A stretch of DNA of 35,770 bases from an uncultured bacterium (GCA_903951325.1 CAJBBN010000040.1:1-35770); one strand, 5' to 3'. Counted from the first letter of the stretch, positions 18,368-27,905 are shown. The notes: generated by a model not told the origin, from the sequence alone. Translations and numbers: made by a program.

Positions 18368-20143
18368 ATGTTTAAACATCTTTCTTCAATTCAATTAATG
18401 AAAATTTTATATCCCTATTTAAAAAACTATTGGAAATTAGGCGTATTAGCTTTGTTTTTGGCCGCTATTAACCAAGGTTTTTCACTTTTAGATCCCTTAT
18501 TGTTTCGTTATATAATTGATAATTATGCTAGTAAGTTTTCTGAACTAACAAAAGAAGAATATATCAGGGGAGTTGGATTTTTATTATGCGGTACTATTAG
18601 TGTAGCATTTGTTTCTAGAATTGCGAAAAATTTTCAGGATTACTTTGTGAATGTAATTACCCAGAAACTTGGTGCGCAAATGTATTCCGACGGTTTAGAA
18701 CATTCTTTAGGCTTGTCTTATGCGCAATTCGAAGACCAACGCAGTGGCGAAACATTAGGCATTTTACAAAAAGTAAGAACCGATGTCGAAAAGCTGATCG
18801 CTTCTTTTGTCAATACTTTATTTACCTCTTTTATTGGAATTGTTTTTGTAATGGTGTACGCCATTAGAGTACATTGGCTTATTGCGCCTGTGTTTTTAGC
18901 AGTCGTACCTTTGCTTGGTATTTTAAGTTCGGTACTGAGTAAAAGAATTAAAAAAATTCAAAAGGTAATTGTAGGCGAAACCACCGCGTTGGCAGGCTCT
19001 ACCACCGAATCATTGCGTAATATAGAATTAGTAAAATCTTTAGGCCTAGTAAAGCAAGAAATAAATAGACTCAATAATACGACCGAAAAAATCCTAGGTT
19101 TAGAATTAAGAAAAGTAAAATACATCAGGAGTTTAAGTTTTATTCAAGGCACTGCGGTTAATTTCTTAAGAACCTGCATCATGTTTATCATGTTGTATTT
19201 GATTTTTCAAAAAGAAATTTCCATTGGTCAAATGTTTTCTTTGATGTTTTATTCTTTCTTTATTTTTGGCCCATTACAAGAATTAGGCAATGTAATTAAT
19301 ACTTTCAGAGAGGCAGAGGTTTCTTTAGCTAATTTTAAAGCCATTATGGAAATGCCTAAAGAGCCTAAACCTGCACATCCAAAAATAATTAGCACGGTAA
19401 CAAAATTAACTTTTGATAAAGTTTCTTTTCAGCATCAGTCGGCTAAAACTAAAGCAATACAAGAAATTAGTTTCGAAGTAAATGCTGGTCAAACGGTTGC
19501 TTTTGTTGGACCTTCGGGATCTGGTAAAACAACATTGGTTAAATTATTGGTTGGATTGTATCGCCCTCAATCTGGACAAATTAGGTATAACGATGTACCC
19601 GAAAACGAAATTGATTTAGATACTTTAAGAGAAAAAATTGGATTTGTAACCCAAGACACCCAGTTGTTTGCTGGTAGTATTCGAGAGAACTTGTTATTTG
19701 TAAATCCAGGGGCTACAGATGCGCAATGTATGGAAGTGCTTGAAAAAGCAGCTTGCCAAAACTTATTGGCTCGCGCAGATAAAGGATTAGATACCGTTAT
19801 TGGCGAAGGCGGTGTAAAAGTTTCGGGAGGGGAGAAGCAGCGTTTATCTATTGCTAGGGCATTGCTCCGTAAACCTAATTTATTGGTCTTCGACGAAGCC
19901 ACCTCGGCGCTCGATTCTTTAACAGAAGAGGAAATCAATGAAACCATTAAAAAAATAGCCCATGGCGATTTACATATTACGATCATGATTGCCCATCGAT
20001 TATCTACTATTATGCATGCCGACAAAATTGTAGTCTTAGAAAAAGGCTTGGTTATTGAGGAAGGCAAACACGAAGATTTATTGGCTTTAAAGGGCTTATA
20101 TTATGCCATGTGGCGTCAGCAAATAGGCGAAAGAAATAGCTAA
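18368..20143 (+). CDS. MsbA-like ABC exporter (fused TM and ATPase domains)
   Basis: Walker A GPSGSGKTT, signature VSGGEKQRLSIARALL, Walker B LLVFDEATSALD, H-loop IMIAHRLST; N-terminal six-TM exporter domain. Start may be 18368 or 18398. Confidence 0.93.
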   Translation: MFKHLSSIQLMKILYPYLKNYWKLGVLALFLAAINQGFSLLDPLLFRYIIDNYASKFSELTKEEYIRGVGFLLCGTISVAFVSRIAKNFQDYFVNVITQKLGAQMYSDGLEHSLGLSYAQFEDQRSGETLGILQKVRTDVEKLIASFVNTLFTSFIGIVFVMVYAIRVHWLIAPVFLAVVPLLGILSSVLSKRIKKIQKVIVGETTALAGSTTESLRNIELVKSLGLVKQEINRLNNTTEKILGLELRKVKYIRSLSFIQGTAVNFLRTCIMFIMLYLIFQKEISIGQMFSLMFYSFFIFGPLQELGNVINTFREAEVSLANFKAIMEMPKEPKPAHPKIISTVTKLTFDKVSFQHQSAKTKAIQEISFEVNAGQTVAFVGPSGSGKTTLVKLLVGLYRPQSGQIRYNDVPENEIDLDTLREKIGFVTQDTQLFAGSIRENLLFVNPGATDAQCMEVLEKAACQNLLARADKGLDTVIGEGGVKVSGGEKQRLSIARALLRKPNLLVFDEATSALDSLTEEEINETIKKIAHGDLHITIMIAHRLSTIMHADKIVVLEKGLVIEEGKHEDLLALKGLYYAMWRQQIGERNS

Positions 20144-20197
20144 AATATTGCTTAAAATCGGTTTTTATGCTTAATTTTGAGTGATTTAAATCAGCAA

Positions 20198-20602
20198 ATG
20201 AAAAAGACCCATTTAATTGGCATTTTAGTTATTGCCATTGCCATTGCAGCCATCGTGAGTACTTTCTCCGATTCTAGTTCTTATGCAAGTTTTGCAGAGT
20301 CAAAACAAAGCAATAAAGAAATTCATGTAGTTGGTAAATTACAGAAAGAAAAGGAAATGATTTACAATCCTATTCAAGATGCCAATTATTTTTCTTTTTA
20401 TGTAAAAGACCAAGAAGGTGAAGAGTGTAAAGTGATTTACGCTGGCACCAAACCTCAGGACTTCGAAAAATCTGAACAAATTGTGTTAATTGGTAAAATG
20501 CAAGCGGATGAATTTCATGCATCGAAAATTTTAATGAAATGTCCTTCAAAATACACGAACGATAAAGTGGAGACCAAAGAGTTCAAAGCGCAAACATCAT
20601 AG
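20198..20602 (+). CDS. ccmE: Cytochrome c maturation protein CcmE (Cys variant)
   Basis: N-terminal TM anchor, beta-barrel with VVGKL...FYVKD.....VIYAGTKPQDFE....VLIGKM....FHASKILMKCPSKY; adjacent to ccmF. ATG 20198 preferred over TTG 20177. Confidence 0.85.
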   Translation: MKKTHLIGILVIAIAIAAIVSTFSDSSSYASFAESKQSNKEIHVVGKLQKEKEMIYNPIQDANYFSFYVKDQEGEECKVIYAGTKPQDFEKSEQIVLIGKMQADEFHASKILMKCPSKYTNDKVETKEFKAQTS

Positions 20603-20629
20603 CATATCCTATTCTTTCAAAATAAATTC

Positions 20630-23065
20630 ATGGAAATAAAATTTTTAGGGGAACATTTGTTACCCGGTATAGCTGGTAATTTTGCAGTGGTCTTGGCTTT
20701 TTCAAGTGCATTACTTACCACAATTGCTTATTTTTTTGCAGCCAAAACTGCCGAAAATTCGTGGTTAAAAATTGCGCGAACCGCTTTGTATGTGCATGCG
20801 ATATCCATCATTGGTATTATTGTAAGTTTAGCGGTTATCATTGGTAATCATTATTTCGAATACCATTATGCTTGGGCTCATTCGAGCACCACTTTGCCAA
20901 CTAAGTATATTATTTCTTGTTTCTGGGAAGGACAAGAGGGAAGTTTTTTATTGTGGTCATTTTGGCAAATGTGTTTAGCATTGGTGCTTCGTTTTTTTGC
21001 AAGAAAATGGGAACCTTCGGTTATAGCCATTGTCATGCTTTCACAAGTTTTAATTATGTCTATGTTATTAGGCGTAGAAATTCTTGGACATGTGATTGGT
21101 TCTAATCCATTTATTTTACTACGCGATGCCTTGCAAGCACCCATTTTTCAAAGAGCCGATTATTTATCTTTAATTAAAGATGGTAATGGTTTAAATCCAT
21201 TATTACAAAACTATTGGATGGTCATTCATCCGCCAACTTTGTTTTTAGGTTTTGCCTCTATGGTGGTACCATTTGCTTTTGCACTAGCAGGTGTATGGCA
21301 AAAGAAATACGATGAATGGATGAAACCTGCATTGCCTTGGGCTTTATTTGCCGTTATGGTTTTAGGCACAGGTATTATCATGGGCTCTTTTTGGGCTTAT
21401 GAGGCTTTAAATTTTGGTGGTTTTTGGGCTTGGGATCCGGTAGAAAATGCATCTTTAATTCCTTGGCTAACTTTAATTGCAGGCGTGCATGTAATGCTAG
21501 CTTATAAGCATAGCGGGCATTCGTATTTTACCGCTTTATTTTTAGTCTTCATTAGTTATGTATTGGTTTTCTATGCTTCCTTTTTAACTAGAAGCGGTAT
21601 TCTTGGAAATGCCTCAGTACACGCATTTACAGACCTTGGTATGTCGGGCCAATTGGTTATTTATATTTTAGTTTTCTTAGGAATTGGATCTTATTTATTA
21701 ATTAAAAATTGGAAACATTTTCCGCGTACAAAAAAAGACGAAGAAACTTATTCAAGAGAATTTTGGTTATTTATCGGTGCGGTCATGTTAGGTATATCTT
21801 GTTTCCAAGTGATCTTAACCACTTCTATTCCGGTAATCAATAAATTATTTGGTAGCAATATTGCGCCACCTGTAAATGTAATTGATCATTATAATAAATG
21901 GCAAATTCCAATCGCAGTGTTAATTTTAATTATTTCTGGATTTGCACAATTTTTAAAATATAAAAATACAGATCCTCAAAAATTCAAAAAAGTATTTTTC
22001 ATCACCTTATTATTAAGTGGCATTACCTCTACTATCATTTGTTATTATGCAGGATATTTTCAATTAATTCCTTTTGCATTATTGGTATTTGCGGCAAATT
22101 TTGCGGTGTTTGCCAATGGAGAAATTTTACTATCTGTTTTCAAAGGGAAAATAAAATTAGCTGGTTCGGCCATTGCACACATGGGCTTTGCGCTATTGTT
22201 ATTGGGAGCGCTAATAGCAGCCTCTAAAAGCGAAGTATTGAGTATTAATAATTCTGGATACAATTACGGTAAAGAATTTAATGAAAAAAATACCAAAGAA
22301 AATATTCTATTGTGGAAAGACGAACCACTTAAAATGGGAAATTACGAATTGACTTACTTAGGTGATTCATTAGCGCCACCCAATACCTATTATAAAGTTC
22401 ATTACGATGAATTAGATAAGAATGGTAAAATAGTACATTCGTTTTTATTGTATCCAAATGCACAAGTGAATCCGAAAATGGGTTTAATTGCTTCGCCAGA
22501 TACTAAACATTATTTAACACACGATATTTATACACACGTAAGCTCGGTTCCTCAAAAAGAAGAAACGCATCAAACACACGAAGGGCATAGCGAAGACGAA
22601 GGCTATACAAGTACGAAAAACTATACCGTTAAAATTGGAGATACCATTCGTTACGATAAAGGCATCATTATCTTAGCTGGTTTAAATAATAAAGTAACCG
22701 TAAAAGACATCACACTAGAAAGTAATGATATTGCAGTAGGAGCAGATTTACGAATCATCAACGAAGATAGAGAAACACTGATCACACCCATATTTGTAAT
22801 TAAAAATAATTACCAATTTGATCTGCCTCAGGAATCTGATGCGGTGGGTATTAAAGCTAAGTTTACTAAAATCAATCCTAGCACAGGCGAAATTGACTTA
22901 GTCATTATGCAAAAGCCACCAAAGCAACGCGATTATATCATTATGAAAGCCATTGTATTCCCTTATATTAATTTCTTATGGGGCGGTACTATTTTAATGG
23001 TCTTAGGTTTTATTCTCTCTATTTTTAGAAGAGTAAAAGAATATAAAAGAGAACCTATTTCATGA
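20630..23065 (+). CDS. ccmF: Cytochrome c maturation heme lyase subunit CcmF/CcsA-type
   Basis: WWD-type motif FGGFWAWDPVENASLIPWL, WEGQEGSFLLW, NPLLQNYWMVIHPPTLFLGF, FLTRSGILGNASVHAF. Confidence 0.95.
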   Translation: MEIKFLGEHLLPGIAGNFAVVLAFSSALLTTIAYFFAAKTAENSWLKIARTALYVHAISIIGIIVSLAVIIGNHYFEYHYAWAHSSTTLPTKYIISCFWEGQEGSFLLWSFWQMCLALVLRFFARKWEPSVIAIVMLSQVLIMSMLLGVEILGHVIGSNPFILLRDALQAPIFQRADYLSLIKDGNGLNPLLQNYWMVIHPPTLFLGFASMVVPFAFALAGVWQKKYDEWMKPALPWALFAVMVLGTGIIMGSFWAYEALNFGGFWAWDPVENASLIPWLTLIAGVHVMLAYKHSGHSYFTALFLVFISYVLVFYASFLTRSGILGNASVHAFTDLGMSGQLVIYILVFLGIGSYLLIKNWKHFPRTKKDEETYSREFWLFIGAVMLGISCFQVILTTSIPVINKLFGSNIAPPVNVIDHYNKWQIPIAVLILIISGFAQFLKYKNTDPQKFKKVFFITLLLSGITSTIICYYAGYFQLIPFALLVFAANFAVFANGEILLSVFKGKIKLAGSAIAHMGFALLLLGALIAASKSEVLSINNSGYNYGKEFNEKNTKENILLWKDEPLKMGNYELTYLGDSLAPPNTYYKVHYDELDKNGKIVHSFLLYPNAQVNPKMGLIASPDTKHYLTHDIYTHVSSVPQKEETHQTHEGHSEDEGYTSTKNYTVKIGDTIRYDKGIIILAGLNNKVTVKDITLESNDIAVGADLRIINEDRETLITPIFVIKNNYQFDLPQESDAVGIKAKFTKINPSTGEIDLVIMQKPPKQRDYIIMKAIVFPYINFLWGGTILMVLGFILSIFRRVKEYKREPIS

Positions 23066-23835
23066 ATTTAAAAATTGCAATTGTAGGAGCGGGTAATGTG
23101 GCGAGCTTTTTTGCTAAGAAGTTTGCAGCAGCCGGATTTACCATTGTATCTATTCATAGTAAAAATTTAGCACATGCCGAAAGTTTAGCCAGCGAGGTGC
23201 AAGCCGTCGCCAGCAACACATTATCGACCATCGGCTCCGACTTCGATTATTTATTATTTGCAGTGTCGGACGATGCGCTCAAAGCCTGTGTAGCCGAGGT
23301 TCCTGCAAGCAACAACTTTTGTTGGTTACATACTTCTGGCGCAATGTCTAAAGAAATTTTTGCAGCAAAAACGAATCAGTACGGCGTTTTTTATCCACTC
23401 CAAACCTTTACTAAATCTGTATCGTTAAGTCAATCAGTTTTTCCTGTTTTAATTGAATCTTCTTCGGAGGAAATTCAACAAGCGCTCGAAAAATTAGCTG
23501 CGCAAATACAATTGCCTTTTCAATACGCCGATTCTGATCAGCGAAAAAATATTCATTTAGCTGCCGTATTTGCTTGTAATTTTTCCAATCATTTATTTCA
23601 AATTGCTTCCCAAATTTTAGCAGAGCAAAATTTGCCTTTTGAATTATTGTTGCCTTTAATTCAAGAAACAGTTGCAAAATTAAATCATTTGTCGCCTTCG
23701 GCTGCACAAACTGGCCCAGCCATCCGAAACGATCAAGCAGTAATTTCAGCTCATATTGCGTTACTTAAAGAGCATCCACAATGGGCCGAGCTTTACCAAT
23801 TATTATCTGCCGAAATTCAAAAACCAAAACAATAA
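23062..23835 (+). CDS. Rossmann-like, DUF2520 domain protein (putative NAD(P)-dependent)
   Basis: AIVGAGNVASFFAKKFAAAG, LHTSGAMS, GVFYPLQTFTK, AAVFACNFSNHLF, SAAQTGPAIRND; ATGA-type overlap with ccmF. Confidence 0.85.
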   Translation: MNLKIAIVGAGNVASFFAKKFAAAGFTIVSIHSKNLAHAESLASEVQAVASNTLSTIGSDFDYLLFAVSDDALKACVAEVPASNNFCWLHTSGAMSKEIFAAKTNQYGVFYPLQTFTKSVSLSQSVFPVLIESSSEEIQQALEKLAAQIQLPFQYADSDQRKNIHLAAVFACNFSNHLFQIASQILAEQNLPFELLLPLIQETVAKLNHLSPSAAQTGPAIRNDQAVISAHIALLKEHPQWAELYQLLSAEIQKPKQ

Positions 23836-23875
23836 AAAAATCCTAGATTAGATTCATTCTAATTTGGTATTTTTT
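23834..23875 (+). terminator. Possible weak intrinsic terminator
   Basis: ATTAGA-ttcat-TCTAAT core with flanking CC/GG and A-tract/T-tract; imperfect outer stem. Confidence 0.4.
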
Positions 23876-23930
23876 GTTATTTTTGTGTTTAATCAAACAA
23901 AAAAGGCATTTTGTTGATTTATATACTATT

Positions 23931-24263
23931 ATGAAAATATTTAACCTCACTATAAATTTCGAAGAAAAAGACCATTCAAGCATTGTATTACCCATTGCCG
24001 AAGGCGAATCGGTATTAGATGTATGCATGGAAAATGGCATTGAATTACAACATAATTGCGGAGGCGTATGCGGTTGCAGTACTTGTCATTTATATGTCAA
24101 TAAAGGCATGGAGTTTTTACAAGACATTTCGGATAAAGAAGAAGATTTCATAGATCGTGCGGTTAACCCACGCATCAATTCTAGATTGGGTTGCCAATGC
24201 ATTACCACAACCGGCGATTTTGAAGTATTAATACCCGATCAATCGGGATTTATGGGTCATTAA
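23931..24263 (+). CDS. [2Fe-2S] ferredoxin, adrenodoxin/ISC type
   Basis: HNCGGVCGCSTCHLYV...RINSRLGCQCITT; ATG at 23931 preferred. Confidence 0.92.
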   Translation: MKIFNLTINFEEKDHSSIVLPIAEGESVLDVCMENGIELQHNCGGVCGCSTCHLYVNKGMEFLQDISDKEEDFIDRAVNPRINSRLGCQCITTTGDFEVLIPDQSGFMGH

Positions 24264-24272
24264 ACAAATCAA

Positions 24273-24515
24273 ATGAAAGACGAAAAATTTCAATTAACCT
24301 ACGGCTGGAAAGACACCGAGGACATTGCCATTCATTTATACGAAAAATTCGGAGATGATTTTTCGGAATCAAAAATATATCGAATTCGATTTACGGAATT
24401 ATTAGAATGGGTGCTTACTTTGCCTAATTTTACAGGAACCAAAGAAACCTGTAACGAATCTTATTTAGAAATGATTCAATCTGCTTGGGTTTACGAGTGG
24501 AGAGATAATCAATAA
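24273..24515 (+). CDS. iscX: IscX-like Fe-S assembly protein
   Basis: 80 aa acidic protein; YGWKDTEDIAIHLYEKFGDDFSESKIYRIRFTELLEWVLTLPNF...NESYLEMIQSAWVYEW matches the IscX layout. Confidence 0.8.
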   Translation: MKDEKFQLTYGWKDTEDIAIHLYEKFGDDFSESKIYRIRFTELLEWVLTLPNFTGTKETCNESYLEMIQSAWVYEWRDNQ

Positions 24516-24532
24516 AAGCTTATATTTACTTT

Positions 24533-25060
24533 ATGGCTTATTTAAATCGACTAACCGATATCTGTGTTTTTGTGCTCGACTTAGACGGTGTGCTCACCGA
24601 TGGTACTGTTTATGTATCTGAATCTGGCGAACAATTAAGACGCATGAATATCAAAGATGGCTATGCCATTCAATTAGCGATTAAAAAAGGATATAAAATA
24701 ATTGTGATTTCTGGTGCTGGTTCTAATACCGTAATTAAAAGATTAAATGGATTAGGGATTACCGATATTCATTTAGCGGTAAAAGATAAGGTTGCTGTAC
24801 TCGAAAATTATTTACAGCAACACCATTTAAGCTTTTCGCAGGTAGCTTATATCGGCGATGACATTCCAGATTTAAATTGCATGAAACTAGTGAGTGTAGC
24901 GGTTTGTCCGGCAGATGCAGTGCAACAAATTAAAGCCATTGCACATTATGTTTCGCCACTAAAAGGGGGAGAAGGATGTGTGCGCGATTTCATTGAAAAA
25001 GTAATGACCATTCGCAACGATTGGAATAACGAATTTAGTAATACCACTACTTCTGCATAA
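24533..25060 (+). CDS. HAD-family phosphatase, KdsC-like (KDO-8-phosphate phosphatase)
   Basis: VFVLDLDGVLTDGTVYVSESGE, NIKDGYAIQLAIKKGYKIIVISG, VAYIGDDIPDLNCM, SPLKGGEGCVRDFIE. Confidence 0.9.
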   Translation: MAYLNRLTDICVFVLDLDGVLTDGTVYVSESGEQLRRMNIKDGYAIQLAIKKGYKIIVISGAGSNTVIKRLNGLGITDIHLAVKDKVAVLENYLQQHHLSFSQVAYIGDDIPDLNCMKLVSVAVCPADAVQQIKAIAHYVSPLKGGEGCVRDFIEKVMTIRNDWNNEFSNTTTSA

Positions 25061-25062
25061 CT

Positions 25063-26004
25063 ATGGTTCCATTTTTAAAATTGATTCGCTTGCCCAATTT
25101 AATTTTGATCGCAGCACTTCAATATTTTATTCGTCAATTTTTATTATTTCCCATGTTGGCGAGCTATGGTTTTATTAGCAGCTTAAGCAACGAATCATTT
25201 TATTTATTATTAGTTGCTTCTGCACTCATTTCCGCAGCTGGTTATATCATCAACGATTATTTTGATTTGCGTATCGATTATGTCAATAAACCCGAAAAGG
25301 TAATCATTGGTATTGCCATCAAACGCAGAGTGGCTATGGCTTTGCATGTAGTGTTTAGTTTATTGGGTGTAGTCATTTTTAGTTATTTAGCCTTTCAATT
25401 AAAAGTAGGCGTTTTGGCATTAGTGCCTATGTTAATTGTGGGCTTATTGTGGTTTTATTCTACCGATTACAAAAGACAATTCTTAATTGGAAATATAGTC
25501 GCAGGCCTATTAGCGGTATTCCCCATTTTATTGGTGGTACTTTTCGAAACCAGTATTTTCAAAGCTTATTATACAATAGAAAATAAATTAATTGCGGTAT
25601 TAATATTAAAAGTAATCGGCTATTTTAGTGTAGTTGTATTTTTAATGGCTATGCTTATTTCTATTTTGAAAGATATCAACGAAGTGCAAGGCGATGCAAG
25701 ATTGAAATGCAAAACCATGCCTATTGTGCTGGGCGTTAAATGGGCTAAAGTAATTGTGGTGGTATTGGTTGCTTTAATTTGTTATGTATTGTCTTCTATT
25801 CAACAATTACAATATGCCAATCATGCCTATGTGCCATTACTATTTATTTTACTAGGCATAGAGCTTCCCTTATTAACTGCCATGTTTGCATTGATCTTCT
25901 CAAGCACAACAAGTGCAGGTATTTGGGCACATCGATTAGCAATCTTAGCCATGGTAATTGGTGTTTTTGCTATTCCTGTTTTAAACTTTTTCCCTGGAAA
26001 TTAA
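25063..26004 (+). CDS. UbiA-family prenyltransferase (GGGP synthase-like annotation likely)
   Basis: LIRLPNLILIA, INDYFDLRIDYVNKPEK (NDxxDxxxDxxN), KDINEVQGDARLKCKTMPIVLG; multi-TM. Confidence 0.85.
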   Translation: MVPFLKLIRLPNLILIAALQYFIRQFLLFPMLASYGFISSLSNESFYLLLVASALISAAGYIINDYFDLRIDYVNKPEKVIIGIAIKRRVAMALHVVFSLLGVVIFSYLAFQLKVGVLALVPMLIVGLLWFYSTDYKRQFLIGNIVAGLLAVFPILLVVLFETSIFKAYYTIENKLIAVLILKVIGYFSVVVFLMAMLISILKDINEVQGDARLKCKTMPIVLGVKWAKVIVVVLVALICYVLSSIQQLQYANHAYVPLLFILLGIELPLLTAMFALIFSSTTSAGIWAHRLAILAMVIGVFAIPVLNFFPGN

Positions 26005-26005
26005 T

Positions 26006-26587
26006 ATGCTGAAATTCCCTTTTCAAATTGTATTGGGTTCGCAATCGCCGCGCCGAAAAGAGCTTTTAAGCTTAATGAATATCGACTTCAGAGTAGAAGT
26101 ACAAGAAGTGGAAGAAAGTTACCCCGAAAATTTAACACCTATTGAAATAGCTATTCATATTGCTAGTAAAAAAGCGAAGGCATTTAAAGGCCTTTCTGCA
26201 AACGAATTATTAATTACGGCAGATACTATTGTTGCGCAGCATCATCATATTCTAGGCAAGCCTAAAGATGCCGCACATGCCAAAGAAATGATTCAGCAAT
26301 TAGCCGGTAATACGCACGAAGTAATTACCGCAGTTGCTTTTCAATACCAATCACAATTAATCACTTTTCATGATTGTACCAAAGTCTACATGAATCCATT
26401 AAGCGAATCAGAAATTAATCATTATATCGAAAATTATAAACCCTACGATAAGGCTGGAGCCTACGGGATACAAGAGTGGATAGGATTAGTAGCGATTCAA
26501 AAAATCGAAGGTTCTTATACCAATGTAATGGGTTTACCTACCGAAAAACTGTATCAAGAACTCCAAAAAATAAAAACAATAGCTTAG
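26006..26587 (+). CDS. maf: Maf-family nucleotide pyrophosphatase
   Basis: IVLGSQSPRRKELLSLMN, SKKAKA, ITADTIV, ILGKPKDAAHAKEMIQQLAGNTHEVITAV, YDKAGAYGIQEW, NVMGLP. Confidence 0.95.
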   Translation: MLKFPFQIVLGSQSPRRKELLSLMNIDFRVEVQEVEESYPENLTPIEIAIHIASKKAKAFKGLSANELLITADTIVAQHHHILGKPKDAAHAKEMIQQLAGNTHEVITAVAFQYQSQLITFHDCTKVYMNPLSESEINHYIENYKPYDKAGAYGIQEWIGLVAIQKIEGSYTNVMGLPTEKLYQELQKIKTIA

Positions 26588-27897
26588 TTTTTATAGAAAA
26601 TCCATTTACCAATTTCTTTCCAGCTAGTTTTTTTACCCACCATTAAAATACCCGTGCGGTAAATCTTTGCGGCTAACCATACGGTTCCAAAAAATCCGGC
26701 AATTAATAAAAGCATAGAAGTAATAATTTCCCAGGTTGGTACGCCAAATGGTAAACGAACCATCATGACTATAGGCGAACTCAAAGGAATAAGAGATAAC
26801 CAAAAAGCAACCGGTCCATCTGGATTATTAACCACCGTAGAGGTAGAAATAATAAAAGAAAATATGAGTGGAATAGTTACCGGCATCATAAATTGTTGCG
26901 TTTCGGATTCGCTATCAACAGCCGAGCCTATGGCAGCAAACAGTGCGCTGTATAATAAATAGCCTCCTAAAAAGTAAAATAAAAAACAACCTATCACCAA
27001 TGGGTAATTAATAGTAGACAAGGCGTTCAGCACTTCGCCTGCAGCTATAGACGGTTCGCTTTTATCCGAATTACTACTTTCAGCTGTTTTTTCTATTGAC
27101 ATGAGTTTGCTTTTATCTTGCGCAAATTTTTGTCCAATAATGCCGGTAATGGCGCTTGTTAAAATAACCCATAAAGCAAATTGCGTAAGTCCTACTAAGG
27201 CAATGCCCACAATTTTACCCATCATTAATTGAAATGGCTTTACCGAAGAAATCAATACTTCAACAATTCTATTATTTTTTTCTTCAATTACGCCACGCAT
27301 CACTTGCAAGCCATAGAGAAAAATAAACATATATATTAGGATTGAACTAAACATGCCAATCATATAACTTGCACTTGTATTTCCGTCTTGTTCTCCTTCC
27401 TCTGTAAATCGGATGGTTTCAATATTTAAATTAAAATCGAGTTCTGAAATGATTTTTTTACTAATGCCTTTTTCTGTTAATTTTTGATCGCTTAAAGTAT
27501 TTTCTAATTGATCTTCAATATATTTTACAATGGCAAGGCTGGGTTGCTTGTCTGAATAGAGTTGTACGCCTTCAAAGTTTTTGCTTTTTTGCGGGATATA
27601 TAATAAATAGCTATTGCCCGACGAATCAAAATCACTTTTTAAACTGGCTAAACTTAGCGAACTAAATTCAAATTCGTATTGCGCATTACTTTTAATAATG
27701 TTTGATAAAGTGTTGGTTTCGTCGCATACAACAATCTTCTTTTTATCCGACATATTATCGCTGTTAACTGCAAGAAAGATGGCAAATGCATACATCGCTG
27801 CGATTAACACAGGGCCTAAAAAAGTCATGACGATAAAAGATTTCTTTTTTACCCTCGACAAATATTCTCTCTGAATAATTAAAGCAATTTTTTTCAT
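26584..27897 (-). CDS. ABC-2 type transporter permease, NatB-like
   Basis: IQREYLSRVKKKSFIVMTFLGP; large extracytoplasmic domain; MRGVIEEKNNRIVEVLISSVKPFQLMMGKIVG. Confidence 0.9.
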   Translation of the reverse strand: MKKIALIIQREYLSRVKKKSFIVMTFLGPVLIAAMYAFAIFLAVNSDNMSDKKKIVVCDETNTLSNIIKSNAQYEFEFSSLSLASLKSDFDSSGNSYLLYIPQKSKNFEGVQLYSDKQPSLAIVKYIEDQLENTLSDQKLTEKGISKKIISELDFNLNIETIRFTEEGEQDGNTSASYMIGMFSSILIYMFIFLYGLQVMRGVIEEKNNRIVEVLISSVKPFQLMMGKIVGIALVGLTQFALWVILTSAITGIIGQKFAQDKSKLMSIEKTAESSNSDKSEPSIAAGEVLNALSTINYPLVIGCFLFYFLGGYLLYSALFAAIGSAVDSESETQQFMMPVTIPLIFSFIISTSTVVNNPDGPVAFWLSLIPLSSPIVMMVRLPFGVPTWEIITSMLLLIAGFFGTVWLAAKIYRTGILMVGKKTSWKEIGKWIFYKN

Positions 27898-27905
27898 CTC
27901 AATAA

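Noticed and set aside
19567-20067. 166-aa - strand ORF inside the ABC exporter ATPase region
   Set aside because: Antisense shadow of conserved ATPase motifs; no recognisable protein features.
23411-23707. 98-aa - strand ORF within the DUF2520 gene
   Set aside because: Antisense of a well-supported CDS; low-complexity Lys/Gln/Ile-rich translation.
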